Source: Pseudomonadota bacterium | Lineage (GTDB): Bacteria > Desulfobacterota > BSN033 > WVXP01 > G020346125 | Direction of reading: 5' to 3' | Assembly (NCBI GenBank): GCA_030672465.1 | Contig: DAOVGJ010000269.1 | Coordinates: forward strand, 1-5,679 | Length of the DNA: 5,679 bases | In this document: piece by piece, positions 1 to 5,349 of the stretch | Position numbering within the stretch: position 1 is the stretch's first letter | How the letters are laid out: every line of letters starts with the position of its first letter | Translations under genes and position numbers: made by a program | The notes under the pieces: generated by a model | Database searches by the model: none | What the model was told of the DNA's origin: nothing | What the model saw: only the letters and a program-made list of their open reading frames with translations

Positions 1-468
1 GCCGGGAGGGCGGGCCGGGGTATGAATCCGGGCAAGGTGATCATTCAGACCTTCAACCCGGACCATTACAGCGTTCAGATGGCAAGGGATCAGGATTTCG
101 CGAAATTCTATTACGAGGAGTCCCGGTTCAGGGAGGAACTCGGCTATCCTCCCTTCTCCCGGTTGATCAATTTCAGGATTGAGGGAACCAGTCAGAAAAG
201 ATCGATAACTGCCGCAGAAGAGATGGGGGAGTGGGGAAGAAGGCTGCTGAGGGAGAGGCCTTATAGGACAGGAATCGAAATACTGGGACCTTCTCCAGCA
301 CCTCTGGTGAAGCTCAAGGGGAAGTATCGATACCAGATGCTCATAAAGGGGAAGCGGGCGAATTCCCTCCATCGATTCGCACAGGAATTGGCGGAGAAGA
401 CGAAGAAGCGATGGGTTGGAAGGGGGATCAACCTGAGCATCGATGTCGACCCCATCAGCGTGATGTAG
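1..468 (+). CDS. priA: Primosomal protein N' (PriA helicase), C-terminal part, 5' end outside window
   Basis: PriA is the superfamily 2 DNA helicase that recognises stalled or repaired forks and starts reloading of the replicative helicase. The reading frame is open from the first base, so the gene begins upstream; 155 codons remain. The first residues, AGRAGRG, are helicase motif VI (usually Q-V-A-G-R-A-G-R), followed by the family-typical PGKVIIQTFNP. Later PriA signatures are YPPFSRLINFRIEG near residues 47-60 of the fragment, the ILGPSPAPL...KGKYRYQMLIK stretch, and the terminal SIDVDPISVM, which matches the usual IDVDP ending. The zinc-binding and Walker motifs lie outside the window. 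The C-terminal domain looks complete, with a TAG stop at 466-468. The next gene starts about 115 nt later on the same strand and has no functional link that I can see. Confidence 0.95.
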   Translation, partial: AGRAGRGMNPGKVIIQTFNPDHYSVQMARDQDFAKFYYEESRFREELGYPPFSRLINFRIEGTSQKRSITAAEEMGEWGRRLLRERPYRTGIEILGPSPAPLVKLKGKYRYQMLIKGKRANSLHRFAQELAEKTKKRWVGRGINLSIDVDPISVM

Positions 469-573
469 ACCGTATCGACCAGTTTCCCCCTTTACGGCAT
501 AGATGGAGGGATCTAGTCGGGAAAGCACCCAAAAAGAATTCCTATATTAGGTATCCACTCAATGGGGATAAAT

Positions 574-579
574 GGAGGG
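574..579 (+). promoter_or_regulatory. Shine-Dalgarno sequence that sets the start of the PaaK-like gene
   Basis: GGAGGG lies 4 nt before the ATG at 584, a good ribosome-binding arrangement. It overlaps another in-frame ATG at 572, which has no comparable purine-rich box at the right distance. The ATG at 584 is therefore preferred. Confidence 0.6.
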
Positions 580-583
580 TTAT

Positions 584-1867
584 ATGGTTACGGGGGATAG
601 GAGCTCAGGGTATTTCAATGAGAAACGGGAGACCATGCCGCAGGAGGAGAGGCGAAATTACCTCAATGGGAAATTGAGAGAAATTGTTCAGTACGCCTAT
701 AACCATTCCAGAGCGGTGAGGGAGAAACTTGAGGGTGCCAAGATCAAACCCCAGGAAATCAAAACCATCGATGACCTGCAACGACTCCCCATCATCACAA
801 AATTCGACCTGGTGGAGATGCAAAAGGCTGACCTTCCCTTCGGAGGTTTCGAGGGGGTTCCCCTCAACAAGATGCGACGGATATATATCCTCCCAGGCCT
901 CATTTATGAACCCGGAGAATGGGAGTATGGGGATACGCGATGGGCGGAGGCCCTGTACGCCTGTGGTTTCAGGCCCGGGGATATCGCCCAGAATACCTTC
1001 AACTACCAGATGTGGCCCTTCGCCTTCATGCTGGACGATTCGTTGAAGATGCTCGGCTGTACCACGGTACCCACTGGAGTGGGAAATGCCCAGATGCAGG
1101 TAAAAATCATGCACCAACTGAAGGTAACGGGCTATGTGGGAACCCCTAGCTTCTTGATGAACATTGCCGAGAGGGCAGGGACAATGGGATTTGACCTGAG
1201 GAAGGACTTCTCCCTACGGGTTGGCTTTGTCGGGGCCGAAATGCTTCCGGAATCGCTCAGGGAGAGATTGGAAGGGGACTTCGAAATGACCATCAGGCAG
1301 TGTTACGGTACGGTAGACGTGGGTTGTCTCGGCTACGAATGTATCGAAAAGCAAGGCATGCACGTCCCCGATAATGTCATCGTTGAACTCGTGGATCCGG
1401 ATACGAGTAAACGGGTCCCTAACGGGTCCCCGGGGGAGATTGTGGCCACCAACTTCAACCGCACTTTTCCCATGATTCGTTACGGCACGGGGGATTTATC
1501 TCTCATTTCCGAGGAACCGTGTCCATGCGGTAGGACCTCCATCAGGTTGATGAAGATCCTGGGGAGAACAGACCAGGTGACCAAGGTGCGGGGGACCTTC
1601 ATCCATCCCTGGCAAACGGATGAGCTGATGGCCAAGTACCCCGAAGTGGATAAATATCAGGTGGTGGTAACCCGCCGCGGTTACGTGGACGAGATGACCT
1701 TCCTCGTCGAGCTCGCCGATGAGTCGGTGGATAGGGCCCCGCTCAAGAGAAGGCTGGAAAAGGATATCCAAGAGGCCCTCAATGTTAAGGGGGAAGTTGA
1801 ATTCGTACGAAGGGGAGTTATTTTCGATAAACATAAGAAGATAGAAGATAAGAGGAGATGGGAGTAG
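584..1867 (+). CDS. PaaK-like (phenylacetate-CoA ligase family) adenylate-forming enzyme
   Basis: A 427-residue protein of the PaaK branch of the ANL superfamily, whose members make acyl-CoA from an aryl or other carboxylate, ATP and CoA. Visible landmarks, numbered from the ATG at 584, are an N-terminal PaaK-type helical region (LREIVQYAYNHS, then the DLQRLPIITKFDL segment), YVGTPSFL near 184-191, YGTVD at 241-245 (motif A5, usually YG-x-T/S-E), RYGTGD at 299-304 (A7, with the ribose-binding Asp), CPCGR at 313-317 and GRTDQVTKVRG at 327-337 (A8 hinge). The C-terminus has HKKIEDKRR, where the A10 catalytic lysine would lie. Oddly, the Ser/Thr/Gly phosphate-binding loop (normally SSGTTGxP) is replaced by ILPGLIYEPGEW at 102-113. 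The length is typical of PaaK. The substrate cannot be told from sequence. An ACT-domain gene follows 18 nt later, so the two are probably co-transcribed. An ATG at 572 is an alternative start. Confidence 0.85.
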   Translation: MVTGDRSSGYFNEKRETMPQEERRNYLNGKLREIVQYAYNHSRAVREKLEGAKIKPQEIKTIDDLQRLPIITKFDLVEMQKADLPFGGFEGVPLNKMRRIYILPGLIYEPGEWEYGDTRWAEALYACGFRPGDIAQNTFNYQMWPFAFMLDDSLKMLGCTTVPTGVGNAQMQVKIMHQLKVTGYVGTPSFLMNIAERAGTMGFDLRKDFSLRVGFVGAEMLPESLRERLEGDFEMTIRQCYGTVDVGCLGYECIEKQGMHVPDNVIVELVDPDTSKRVPNGSPGEIVATNFNRTFPMIRYGTGDLSLISEEPCPCGRTSIRLMKILGRTDQVTKVRGTFIHPWQTDELMAKYPEVDKYQVVVTRRGYVDEMTFLVELADESVDRAPLKRRLEKDIQEALNVKGEVEFVRRGVIFDKHKKIEDKRRWE

Positions 1868-1885
1868 AAAAAGGGGCTGTCTAAG

Positions 1886-2389
1886 GTGGAAAGGATAAAG
1901 GTCGGCGGGATCATGCAGAGCGATGGGCGAGCCGTGGTTAAGGTGATGTCCTGCCCCGATCGTGCGGATATCGCAGGACTAGTTCTTGGTGCCTTGGGAG
2001 ATAGGAATGTCAATATCGAGTTCCTGGTCCAGAGTTTCGATCTCGATGGTTTTTCCAACTACACCCTATGTATCGATCGGAAGGACTTGGAGTCCACGAT
2101 TGAGGTCCTGGAGGCGCTCAAACCATCCATAGAGGCCAAGGTGATCTCTTATAACCCAAATGTGGCGGTGGTCAGCGTCTTTGGTCCCCATTTCCGCGAA
2201 AAGCCCAAAATCTCCGGCGTCATGTTTTCGGCCTTGGCCACGGTGGGAATAAACTCCATCGCCATCAGCACCTCCATCTCCAGCGTCTCCTGTGTCGTGG
2301 ATGCAGGAGATGTTGAGGCCGCTGTGGATGCCTTAAATGAAGCCTTTGAAGCCCCCCATCAGGTCAAAAAGAGGGCCGAGTCATATTGA
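1886..2389 (+). CDS. Stand-alone tandem ACT-domain protein resembling the aspartokinase regulatory region
   Basis: A 167-residue protein with no catalytic kinase domain. Residues about 15-80 (AVVKVMSCPDRADIAGLVLG, then NVNIEFLVQS and a DLESTIEVLEAL helix) and about 93-156 (VAVVSVFGPHF, then SALATVGINSIAISTS and SCVVD, AAVDALNEAF) align by eye with the two ACT modules that end bacterial aspartokinases. These normally read VPDxPG...INVDMIVQ and VSVVGxGM...INIxxISTSEIKISVVV. Here the SEIKIS element that helps form the effector site reads SISSVS, and the PG turn reads RA, so lysine/threonine binding may be lost or changed. The start is GTG at 1886, with AAGGGG ending 9 nt upstream. An ATG at 1913 would cut into the region conserved with aspartokinases. 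Its position right behind the PaaK-like gene suggests a small-molecule sensor for that enzyme or pathway, which is inference. Confidence 0.8.
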   Translation: MERIKVGGIMQSDGRAVVKVMSCPDRADIAGLVLGALGDRNVNIEFLVQSFDLDGFSNYTLCIDRKDLESTIEVLEALKPSIEAKVISYNPNVAVVSVFGPHFREKPKISGVMFSALATVGINSIAISTSISSVSCVVDAGDVEAAVDALNEAFEAPHQVKKRAESY

Positions 2390-2395
2390 GTTTTC

Positions 2396-2419
2396 GTCCG
2401 CTGTTTATCTCTTGCGGAC
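2396..2419. terminator. Weak hairpin at the convergent gene junction
   Basis: GTCCGC (2396-2401) pairs perfectly with GCGGAC (2414-2419) across a 12-nt loop, just past the ACT gene stop at 2389 and overlapping the end of the minus-strand relic. No clear T-tract follows on either strand, so a terminator role is only suggested by its place between converging units. Confidence 0.25.
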
Positions 2420-2515
2420 CGTATGTGCTCGGTCTTTCAGCCTATCCTTGACTAAATTTACAAAGCCACCCTTCCGGATAATGGCTTGAATAGTTTTCGG
2501 GAAGGGGTTTGCCCT
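2405..2515 (-). pseudogene. Relic of a LeuD-type (isopropylmalate dehydratase/aconitase small subunit) C-terminus
   Basis: Read on the minus strand in the frame that ends with TAA at 2407-2405, this piece encodes RANPFPKTIQAIIRKGGF followed by VNLVKDRLKDR and a basic tail. The P-x-P, then about eight residues, then I-x-x-G-G-(L/F)-V-x-x-V-K pattern is how LeuD-type small subunits of 3-isopropylmalate dehydratase and related aconitase-like enzymes end. No start codon or upstream swivelling domain is present. In its place the sequence runs, in another frame, into a sucC-like fragment. I read it as the 3' stump of a gene whose body was deleted. The assignment rests on one short motif recalled by eye, so an unrelated protein tail is possible. 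It lies downstream of, and co-directional with, the citryl-CoA lyase gene. Confidence 0.45.
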
Positions 2516-2697
2516 CCACATTGATCCCACCTCTGGAAAAAAAGATGACGACTGGACACCGAAGGGTGGACCGGTAAGCCGATCTCTGATAGGGCCTCAG
2601 GGATTTCCTCACTCCTCGTTATAACCCGGCCCTCGGGGATATCGATTCCCGCCTCAGCCAGAAGGCGCTTCCCCTGATGTTCATATAATCTAGGCAT
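2514..2697 (-). pseudogene. Truncated sucC-like gene (ATP-grasp CoA ligase beta subunit), N-terminus only
   Basis: The ATG at 2697 begins MPRLYEHQGKRLLAEAGIDI followed by PEGRVITRSEEIPEALSEIG-LPV. This is the standard N-terminus of succinyl-CoA-synthetase-type beta subunits (xLxEYQGKxLLxxxGIxxPxG), which bind ATP and carry CoA ligase chemistry with an alpha partner. Homology stops at about residue 43 (base 2569), where the family continues VVKAQ...GGRGKAGG. From there the +1-shifted frame reads RCPVVIFFSRGGINVE (to base 2514), resembling a segment about 60 residues further into this family. That implies an internal deletion plus a frameshift. The rest of the roughly 380-residue protein is absent. 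The start overlaps the last 8 nt of the citryl-CoA lyase gene, an operon-type coupling, with AGGGC upstream as a weak ribosome-binding site. The original frame stays open to 2458 and could yield a 79-residue peptide of no likely enzymatic function. Confidence 0.7.
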
Positions 2698-3541
2698 GAC
2701 CTTTGCCCTGATTCTTCTTAACCCCTTGGGGCAAATCCCTTTCCTCCGGCCCTTGATAAATCAATTCCGTCTCCCAGTGTCGAGGGGGAATGGGACCCTT
2801 TAACCTTGACCCTGATAGAAACTCTTCCAAGGCTTCTGCGGCAAGGCCCGCAGCCCGCGAGAGGGAAAAAATCCCTTTGGCGCATTCCCAGGGGAGTTTC
2901 ATCTCGCATTGCACTGCCGCACAGGCCCCATCAACATTGATGGGAATGGACTTGGAGTAAAGCTCCCTGAGGGTCTCAGCCATCATTTTGGTCATCTCCA
3001 CATAGATACCGGTCACCCTCCCCTTTCCCTTTGCCCATTCGACCAAGCTAAAAAGGCGCCGGACCCTGGGGTCATCATCATGAACCGGGTGCCCAAACCC
3101 GGGGATGAACCGTTTTTCTCGCTTGAATTCTTGGCAGGCTTCCTCAATAACCCGGACAGGGGGAATGTTGTGGACCCTGCTCTTCTCCTCCAATTCATAA
3201 AGGAGTTTCATGAGCTGTTCCGAAGCCCCACCGTGGATATCCCCGAGTAGGTTCACCCCTGTTGCGATGCAGCAGTTCAGGGGAATTCCACAAGTTGCCG
3301 CCATACGAGATGCCGCCACCGAAGGGGCCAGAACGCCATGGTCAGCGCCTGCCACGAGGATAGCCCCCATCAACCTGGCAATTTCGGGGTAGGGGAGATC
3401 ACCCGTAATTAAAAGGTAGACCAGCTCCCCATAACCGATGTTGCCCATGAGCTCTTCAATACGGTAACCTCGCATGAGGAGCTTATTCTTTGACCATTTG
3501 ATGATCTTCGTCTTCCACCAGGCTTCTTCAACTTTAGCCAT
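2690..3541 (-). CDS. Citrate synthase family protein, probable citryl-CoA lyase
   Basis: A 283-residue protein in the short citrate synthase-like group that includes citryl-CoA lyase (Ccl), which cleaves citryl-CoA to acetyl-CoA and oxaloacetate; full citrate synthases are about 370-430 residues. Numbered from the ATG at 3541, key sites are YGELVYLLITGDLP at about 37-50, ADHGVLAPS with His68, GDIHGGASEQ with His103, GFGHPVHDDDPR with His151 and His154, and NVDGACAAV with Asp204. The His/His/Asp set matches the citrate synthase catalytic triad. The frame is undamaged and the length normal. The start is ATG 3541, with GGAGGG 10 nt upstream; a TTG at 3565 would precede that box. Both flanking minus-strand genes are relics of the CoA ligase subunits that would make its citryl-CoA substrate. 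Either it works with ligases encoded elsewhere, serves another acyl-CoA, or is the last gene of a decaying operon. 2-Methylcitrate-type substrates cannot be excluded. Confidence 0.82.
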   Translation of the reverse strand: MAKVEEAWWKTKIIKWSKNKLLMRGYRIEELMGNIGYGELVYLLITGDLPYPEIARLMGAILVAGADHGVLAPSVAASRMAATCGIPLNCCIATGVNLLGDIHGGASEQLMKLLYELEEKSRVHNIPPVRVIEEACQEFKREKRFIPGFGHPVHDDDPRVRRLFSLVEWAKGKGRVTGIYVEMTKMMAETLRELYSKSIPINVDGACAAVQCEMKLPWECAKGIFSLSRAAGLAAEALEEFLSGSRLKGPIPPRHWETELIYQGPEERDLPQGVKKNQGKGHA

Positions 3542-3604
3542 AACCTTAAGCCCTCCGCAAAGCAAAAGAGTTTCCCAGAAAATGGGGAAATTTAAGAAGC
3601 TGCG

Positions 3605-3771
3605 TCATCCCTCGATAACGGACTCGGAGTGCGAGAGGCATCCCGCTTTCGGCCACCTGCCTGCTATATAAGCTACAAGGGGTTTTTTAAAGGGTCATTT
3701 CCCATCATCTCAGCAACCCTCTCCTCCTTGCACAGGATTTCTTTGCCTTGATATTCGAACAGTTTGGCCAA
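3605..3771 (-). pseudogene. sucC-sucD deletion relic (CoA ligase beta start fused to alpha 3' region)
   Basis: From a TTG at 3771, the minus strand reads LAKLFEYQGKEIL, the first residues of a succinyl-CoA-synthetase-type beta subunit, and then passes in frame into CKEERVAEMMGNDP. This fits the stretch before the conserved KPVVAYIAGR of the alpha subunit (SucD). That motif follows as KKPLVAYIAGR, but one base is missing in the CCTTTAAAAAACCCC run, so the original frame stops at 3673. After it, VAESGMPL (-1 frame) and SHSESVIEG (back in frame) correspond to the SucD segment around the catalytic-loop GHAGAIIEG, with Ser in place of Gly in the GH dyad. The stop is TGA at 3607. About 600 codons of the two genes are missing. 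AAGGGG (3783-3778) lies 6 nt before the TTG, so initiation signals survive. It lies about 60 nt upstream of the citryl-CoA lyase gene. I know of no function for the 32-residue peptide. Confidence 0.68.
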
Positions 3772-3803
3772 ATCAATCCCCTTCAAGGTTCAATTTAAGG
3801 ATG

Positions 3804-3833
3804 ATGATTTCCTTATTTTCCGAGATATGTCAA
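3804..3833 (-). promoter_or_regulatory. Possible sigma-70-type promoter for the minus-strand block
   Basis: On the minus strand a perfect TTGACA (3833-3828) is followed after 18 nt by AATCAT (3809-3804), four of six matches to TATAAT. Transcription would begin near 3797, about 25 nt before the relic start codon and its AAGGGG box. The position suits the promoter of the old sucC-sucD-lyase operon, and it would still drive the intact lyase gene. The -10 box is imperfect. Confidence 0.4.
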
Positions 3834-3888
3834 GGGGTTTAATCGCGTGGATGTTGCATCACGTTAAAGGGTGTGATATCCAGCCGAT

Positions 3889-4704
3889 ATGGGGCCTTAT
3901 CATAAACTCTTTATCTACGAGCTATCGGCTGAGATCTCGGTAAAAAGAGATGTTTTCGGGGCGTGCTACATCGGGTGCTGGAACGAGCCGGGAAGCTCAT
4001 TCCTCTTCTTTTCCCGGCAACACGATGAAGAGGTAAGGAGATGGCTCGTCCATCAGGGTAGGGGAAAGCTCATATCTCGGCACGTCATGGATTATCGGGA
4101 TTGGCAGGCAGGGGAGGACCTAAAACCTTTTCACATCGAAAAGCTCGTTATCTGCCCCTCATGGGAGGAGGCGAATATAGCGGAGGACGAAATCCTCATC
4201 CGCTTTGATCCGAGTGTCGTCTTCGGAACAGGGCTTCACCCCACGACTCAGGGATGTCTTAAAGCCCTCTGGCGTATCTACCAGGTGGACTGTCCCCGGA
4301 AGGTCCTGGATATTGGAACGGGAACAGGAATCTTGGCCATAGCCGCCGCCAAGCTGGGGGCCCGAGAGGTCCTGGCCATCGACCATAATGGACTGGCCGT
4401 TGAAACGGCCCGGAGAAATGTCTTTCTCAACAAAGTTGAAGGTCGGGTGCAGGTCAAACGGGGAGAGGCGGAGGTCTCTACTGATAAGAAAGCCGATATG
4501 ATTCTTGCCAACCTTCACTACCAGGCGATCGATGCCCTTCTCAAGCGGGAAAAGTTCTTTTCCAAACCTTGGATTGTTTTATCGGGGCTCTTTCATGGGC
4601 AAGTCAATGGGGTTTTAGCATCCTTGGAGAAATGGCAGCTCAAGGTGAATGATAAAATGGAGGAAAACCGCTGGGTCACGCTTGTTTTGAGGAAGACTCC
4701 TTGA
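3889..4704 (+). CDS. prmA: PrmA-like ribosomal protein L11 methyltransferase
   Basis: A 271-residue class I SAM-dependent methyltransferase. PrmA trimethylates lysines and the N-terminus of ribosomal protein L11 in the cytoplasm. Visible in order are a small N-terminal substrate-recognition domain (about 1-85), the linker LVICPSWEEAN (86-96), the PrmA hallmark VFGTGLHPTTQGCLKAL at 111-127, SAM motif I VLDIGTGTGILAIAAAKLGA at 139-158, the acidic loop LAIDHNGLAVETARRN at 162-177, motif IV ILANLHYQAI at 205-214 (usually ANILADPL) and LSGLFHGQ at 231-238. The departures in the acidic loop (DHNG for DxDP) and motif IV make it a divergent member, so another protein substrate is possible. The start is ATG 3889, fixed by an in-frame stop at 3874. 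No Shine-Dalgarno sits at normal distance; the closest, AAAGGG, ends 17 nt upstream. It is divergent from the relic operon, and the YhcH-family gene follows about 100 nt later. Confidence 0.82.
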   Translation: MGPYHKLFIYELSAEISVKRDVFGACYIGCWNEPGSSFLFFSRQHDEEVRRWLVHQGRGKLISRHVMDYRDWQAGEDLKPFHIEKLVICPSWEEANIAEDEILIRFDPSVVFGTGLHPTTQGCLKALWRIYQVDCPRKVLDIGTGTGILAIAAAKLGAREVLAIDHNGLAVETARRNVFLNKVEGRVQVKRGEAEVSTDKKADMILANLHYQAIDALLKREKFFSKPWIVLSGLFHGQVNGVLASLEKWQLKVNDKMEENRWVTLVLRKTP

Positions 4705-4723
4705 TAGAGTGGATTGGCTGTCT

Positions 4724-4742
4724 TCCACCGTCCAGGGGTGGA
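4724..4742 (+). other. Small inverted repeat between the PrmA-like and YhcH-family genes
   Basis: TCCACC (4724-4729) pairs with GGTGGA (4737-4742) around a 7-nt loop, about 20 nt after the methyltransferase stop. Only TT and then mixed bases follow, so this is at best a poor intrinsic terminator. It may also be chance. Confidence 0.2.
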
Positions 4743-4789
4743 TTATCTGGAAAAATTGAAACAGGTACCAATGTAAAGTCAAGACTAGA

Positions 4790-4794
4790 AGGAG
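4790..4794 (+). promoter_or_regulatory. Shine-Dalgarno sequence that sets the start of the YhcH-family gene
   Basis: AGGAG ends 8 nt before the ATG at 4803 but only 2 nt before the in-frame ATG at 4797. The spacing and the family's usual MI-x-D-x-L beginning both favour 4803. In-frame TTG codons further upstream, such as the one at 4701, would add about 34 residues with no family similarity. Confidence 0.6.
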
Positions 4795-4802
4795 AAATGA
4801 CC

Positions 4803-5258
4803 ATGATCTTAGACCATTTGGACAATTGGAATCATTATGCAGCCCTGCACCCAGGGTTTGAGGGGGCATTTGCTTTCTTAGAGCGAAAGGATCTGGTTGA
4901 CATGCCCGCCGGCCGGCACCCGATAGAAGGTGACCGCCTATACGCCCTTGTGATCAAAGAGGATGGACGAGGCCGGGATAGGACTAGGCTCGAGACACAC
5001 AAGAGATATATCGACATTCAATTTACAATCGCAGGTGCGGACGACATTGGCTGGAAACCCGCCTCGCAATGCACTGGCGAAGACCAGGGGTATGACGCTG
5101 AAAAGGACGTTGCGTTCTTCAGGGATAAGCCGGAGGCATGGGTAACCACATTGCCGGGCACTTTTGCAATCTTCTTCCCTGAGGATGCCCACGCACCCCT
5201 CGGCGGCACGGGGGCCATTCACAAGGTCGTTGTAAAAGTCGTTCTCACTACGGAATAG
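4803..5258 (+). CDS. YhcH/YjgK/YiaL family protein (DUF386, cupin-like)
   Basis: A 151-residue protein, the normal size for this family, which includes E. coli YhcH (NanQ, linked to sialic acid anomer interconversion) and the small EbgC-type beta subunit. It starts MILDHLDNWNHYAALHP, as family members do. The conserved core is ETHKRYIDIQFTIAGADDIG at 64-83, with Glu64 and His66 as likely metal ligands, then DVAFFRDKPEAW at 102-113, FAIFFPEDAHAP at 121-132 with His130, and HKVVVKV at 140-146. Together these form the double-stranded beta-helix metal site. The substrate is probably a sugar or sugar-acid anomer, but no sugar catabolic genes are nearby to say which. The region between the methyltransferase stop and this start (about 100 nt) shows no convincing promoter. 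Confidence 0.88.
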   Translation: MILDHLDNWNHYAALHPGFEGAFAFLERKDLVDMPAGRHPIEGDRLYALVIKEDGRGRDRTRLETHKRYIDIQFTIAGADDIGWKPASQCTGEDQGYDAEKDVAFFRDKPEAWVTTLPGTFAIFFPEDAHAPLGGTGAIHKVVVKVVLTTE

Positions 5259-5278
5259 AGAGACTGTTTCGCTTAAGT

Positions 5279-5296
5279 ACGTAGTCGGTCCTACGT
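5279..5296 (+). other. Perfect inverted repeat upstream of the flavin reductase gene
   Basis: ACGTAG (5279-5284) and CTACGT (5291-5296) form a perfect 6-bp inverted repeat with a 6-nt spacer, 20 nt after the YhcH-family stop. A T-rich but interrupted stretch follows. It could be a weak terminator for the upstream gene or, since it abuts a possible -35 box, an operator. Confidence 0.3.
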
Positions 5297-5324
5297 TGTC
5301 TGGCTTCTGTCTATTTGTTATGAA
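5296..5324 (+). promoter_or_regulatory. Possible promoter of the flavin reductase gene
   Basis: TTGTCT (5296-5301) and TATGAA (5319-5324) are separated by 17 nt, each with four matches to the sigma-70 consensus. A start near 5331 would give a leader of about 20 nt. The strong Shine-Dalgarno AAAAGGAG (5336-5343) sits 6 nt before the ATG at 5350. Confidence 0.3.
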
Positions 5325-5349
5325 TTATGTTCTTTAAAAGGAGTTGATT

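Noticed and set aside
541..551. CCTATATTAGG near-palindrome with TATATT as a possible -10 box before the PaaK-like gene.
   Set aside because: No reasonable -35 box 16-18 nt upstream, and the arms are only 4 bp.
605..1117. Minus-strand open frame of about 170 codons opposite the PaaK-like gene.
   Set aside because: It mirrors a clearly coding plus-strand frame and shows no family motif or start signals.
1410..1430. Direct repeat AACGGGTCCC occurring twice, 11 nt apart.
   Set aside because: It lies inside the PaaK-like coding frame and encodes different residues (KRVPNGSP); short and likely chance.
2458..2697. The 79-codon minus-strand frame as a genuine small protein.
   Set aside because: Only its first ~43 residues resemble a known family, and homology then moves to other reading frames, so a broken gene is the better explanation.
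2909..3250. Plus-strand open frame of about 113 codons opposite the lyase gene.
   Set aside because: The minus-strand frame carries the full citrate synthase-type catalytic motifs; this frame has no recognisable features and is an antisense shadow.
3571..3590. Hairpin TTTCCC-8 nt-GGGAAA between the sucC-sucD relic and the lyase gene.
   Set aside because: Only 6 bp, A/T-rich and without a following T-tract; not enough for a terminator or attenuator call.
3858..3877. ATCAC-10 nt-GTGAT inverted repeat just upstream of the PrmA-like gene.
   Set aside because: Five-base arms with a long spacer are expected by chance; no supporting promoter boxes.
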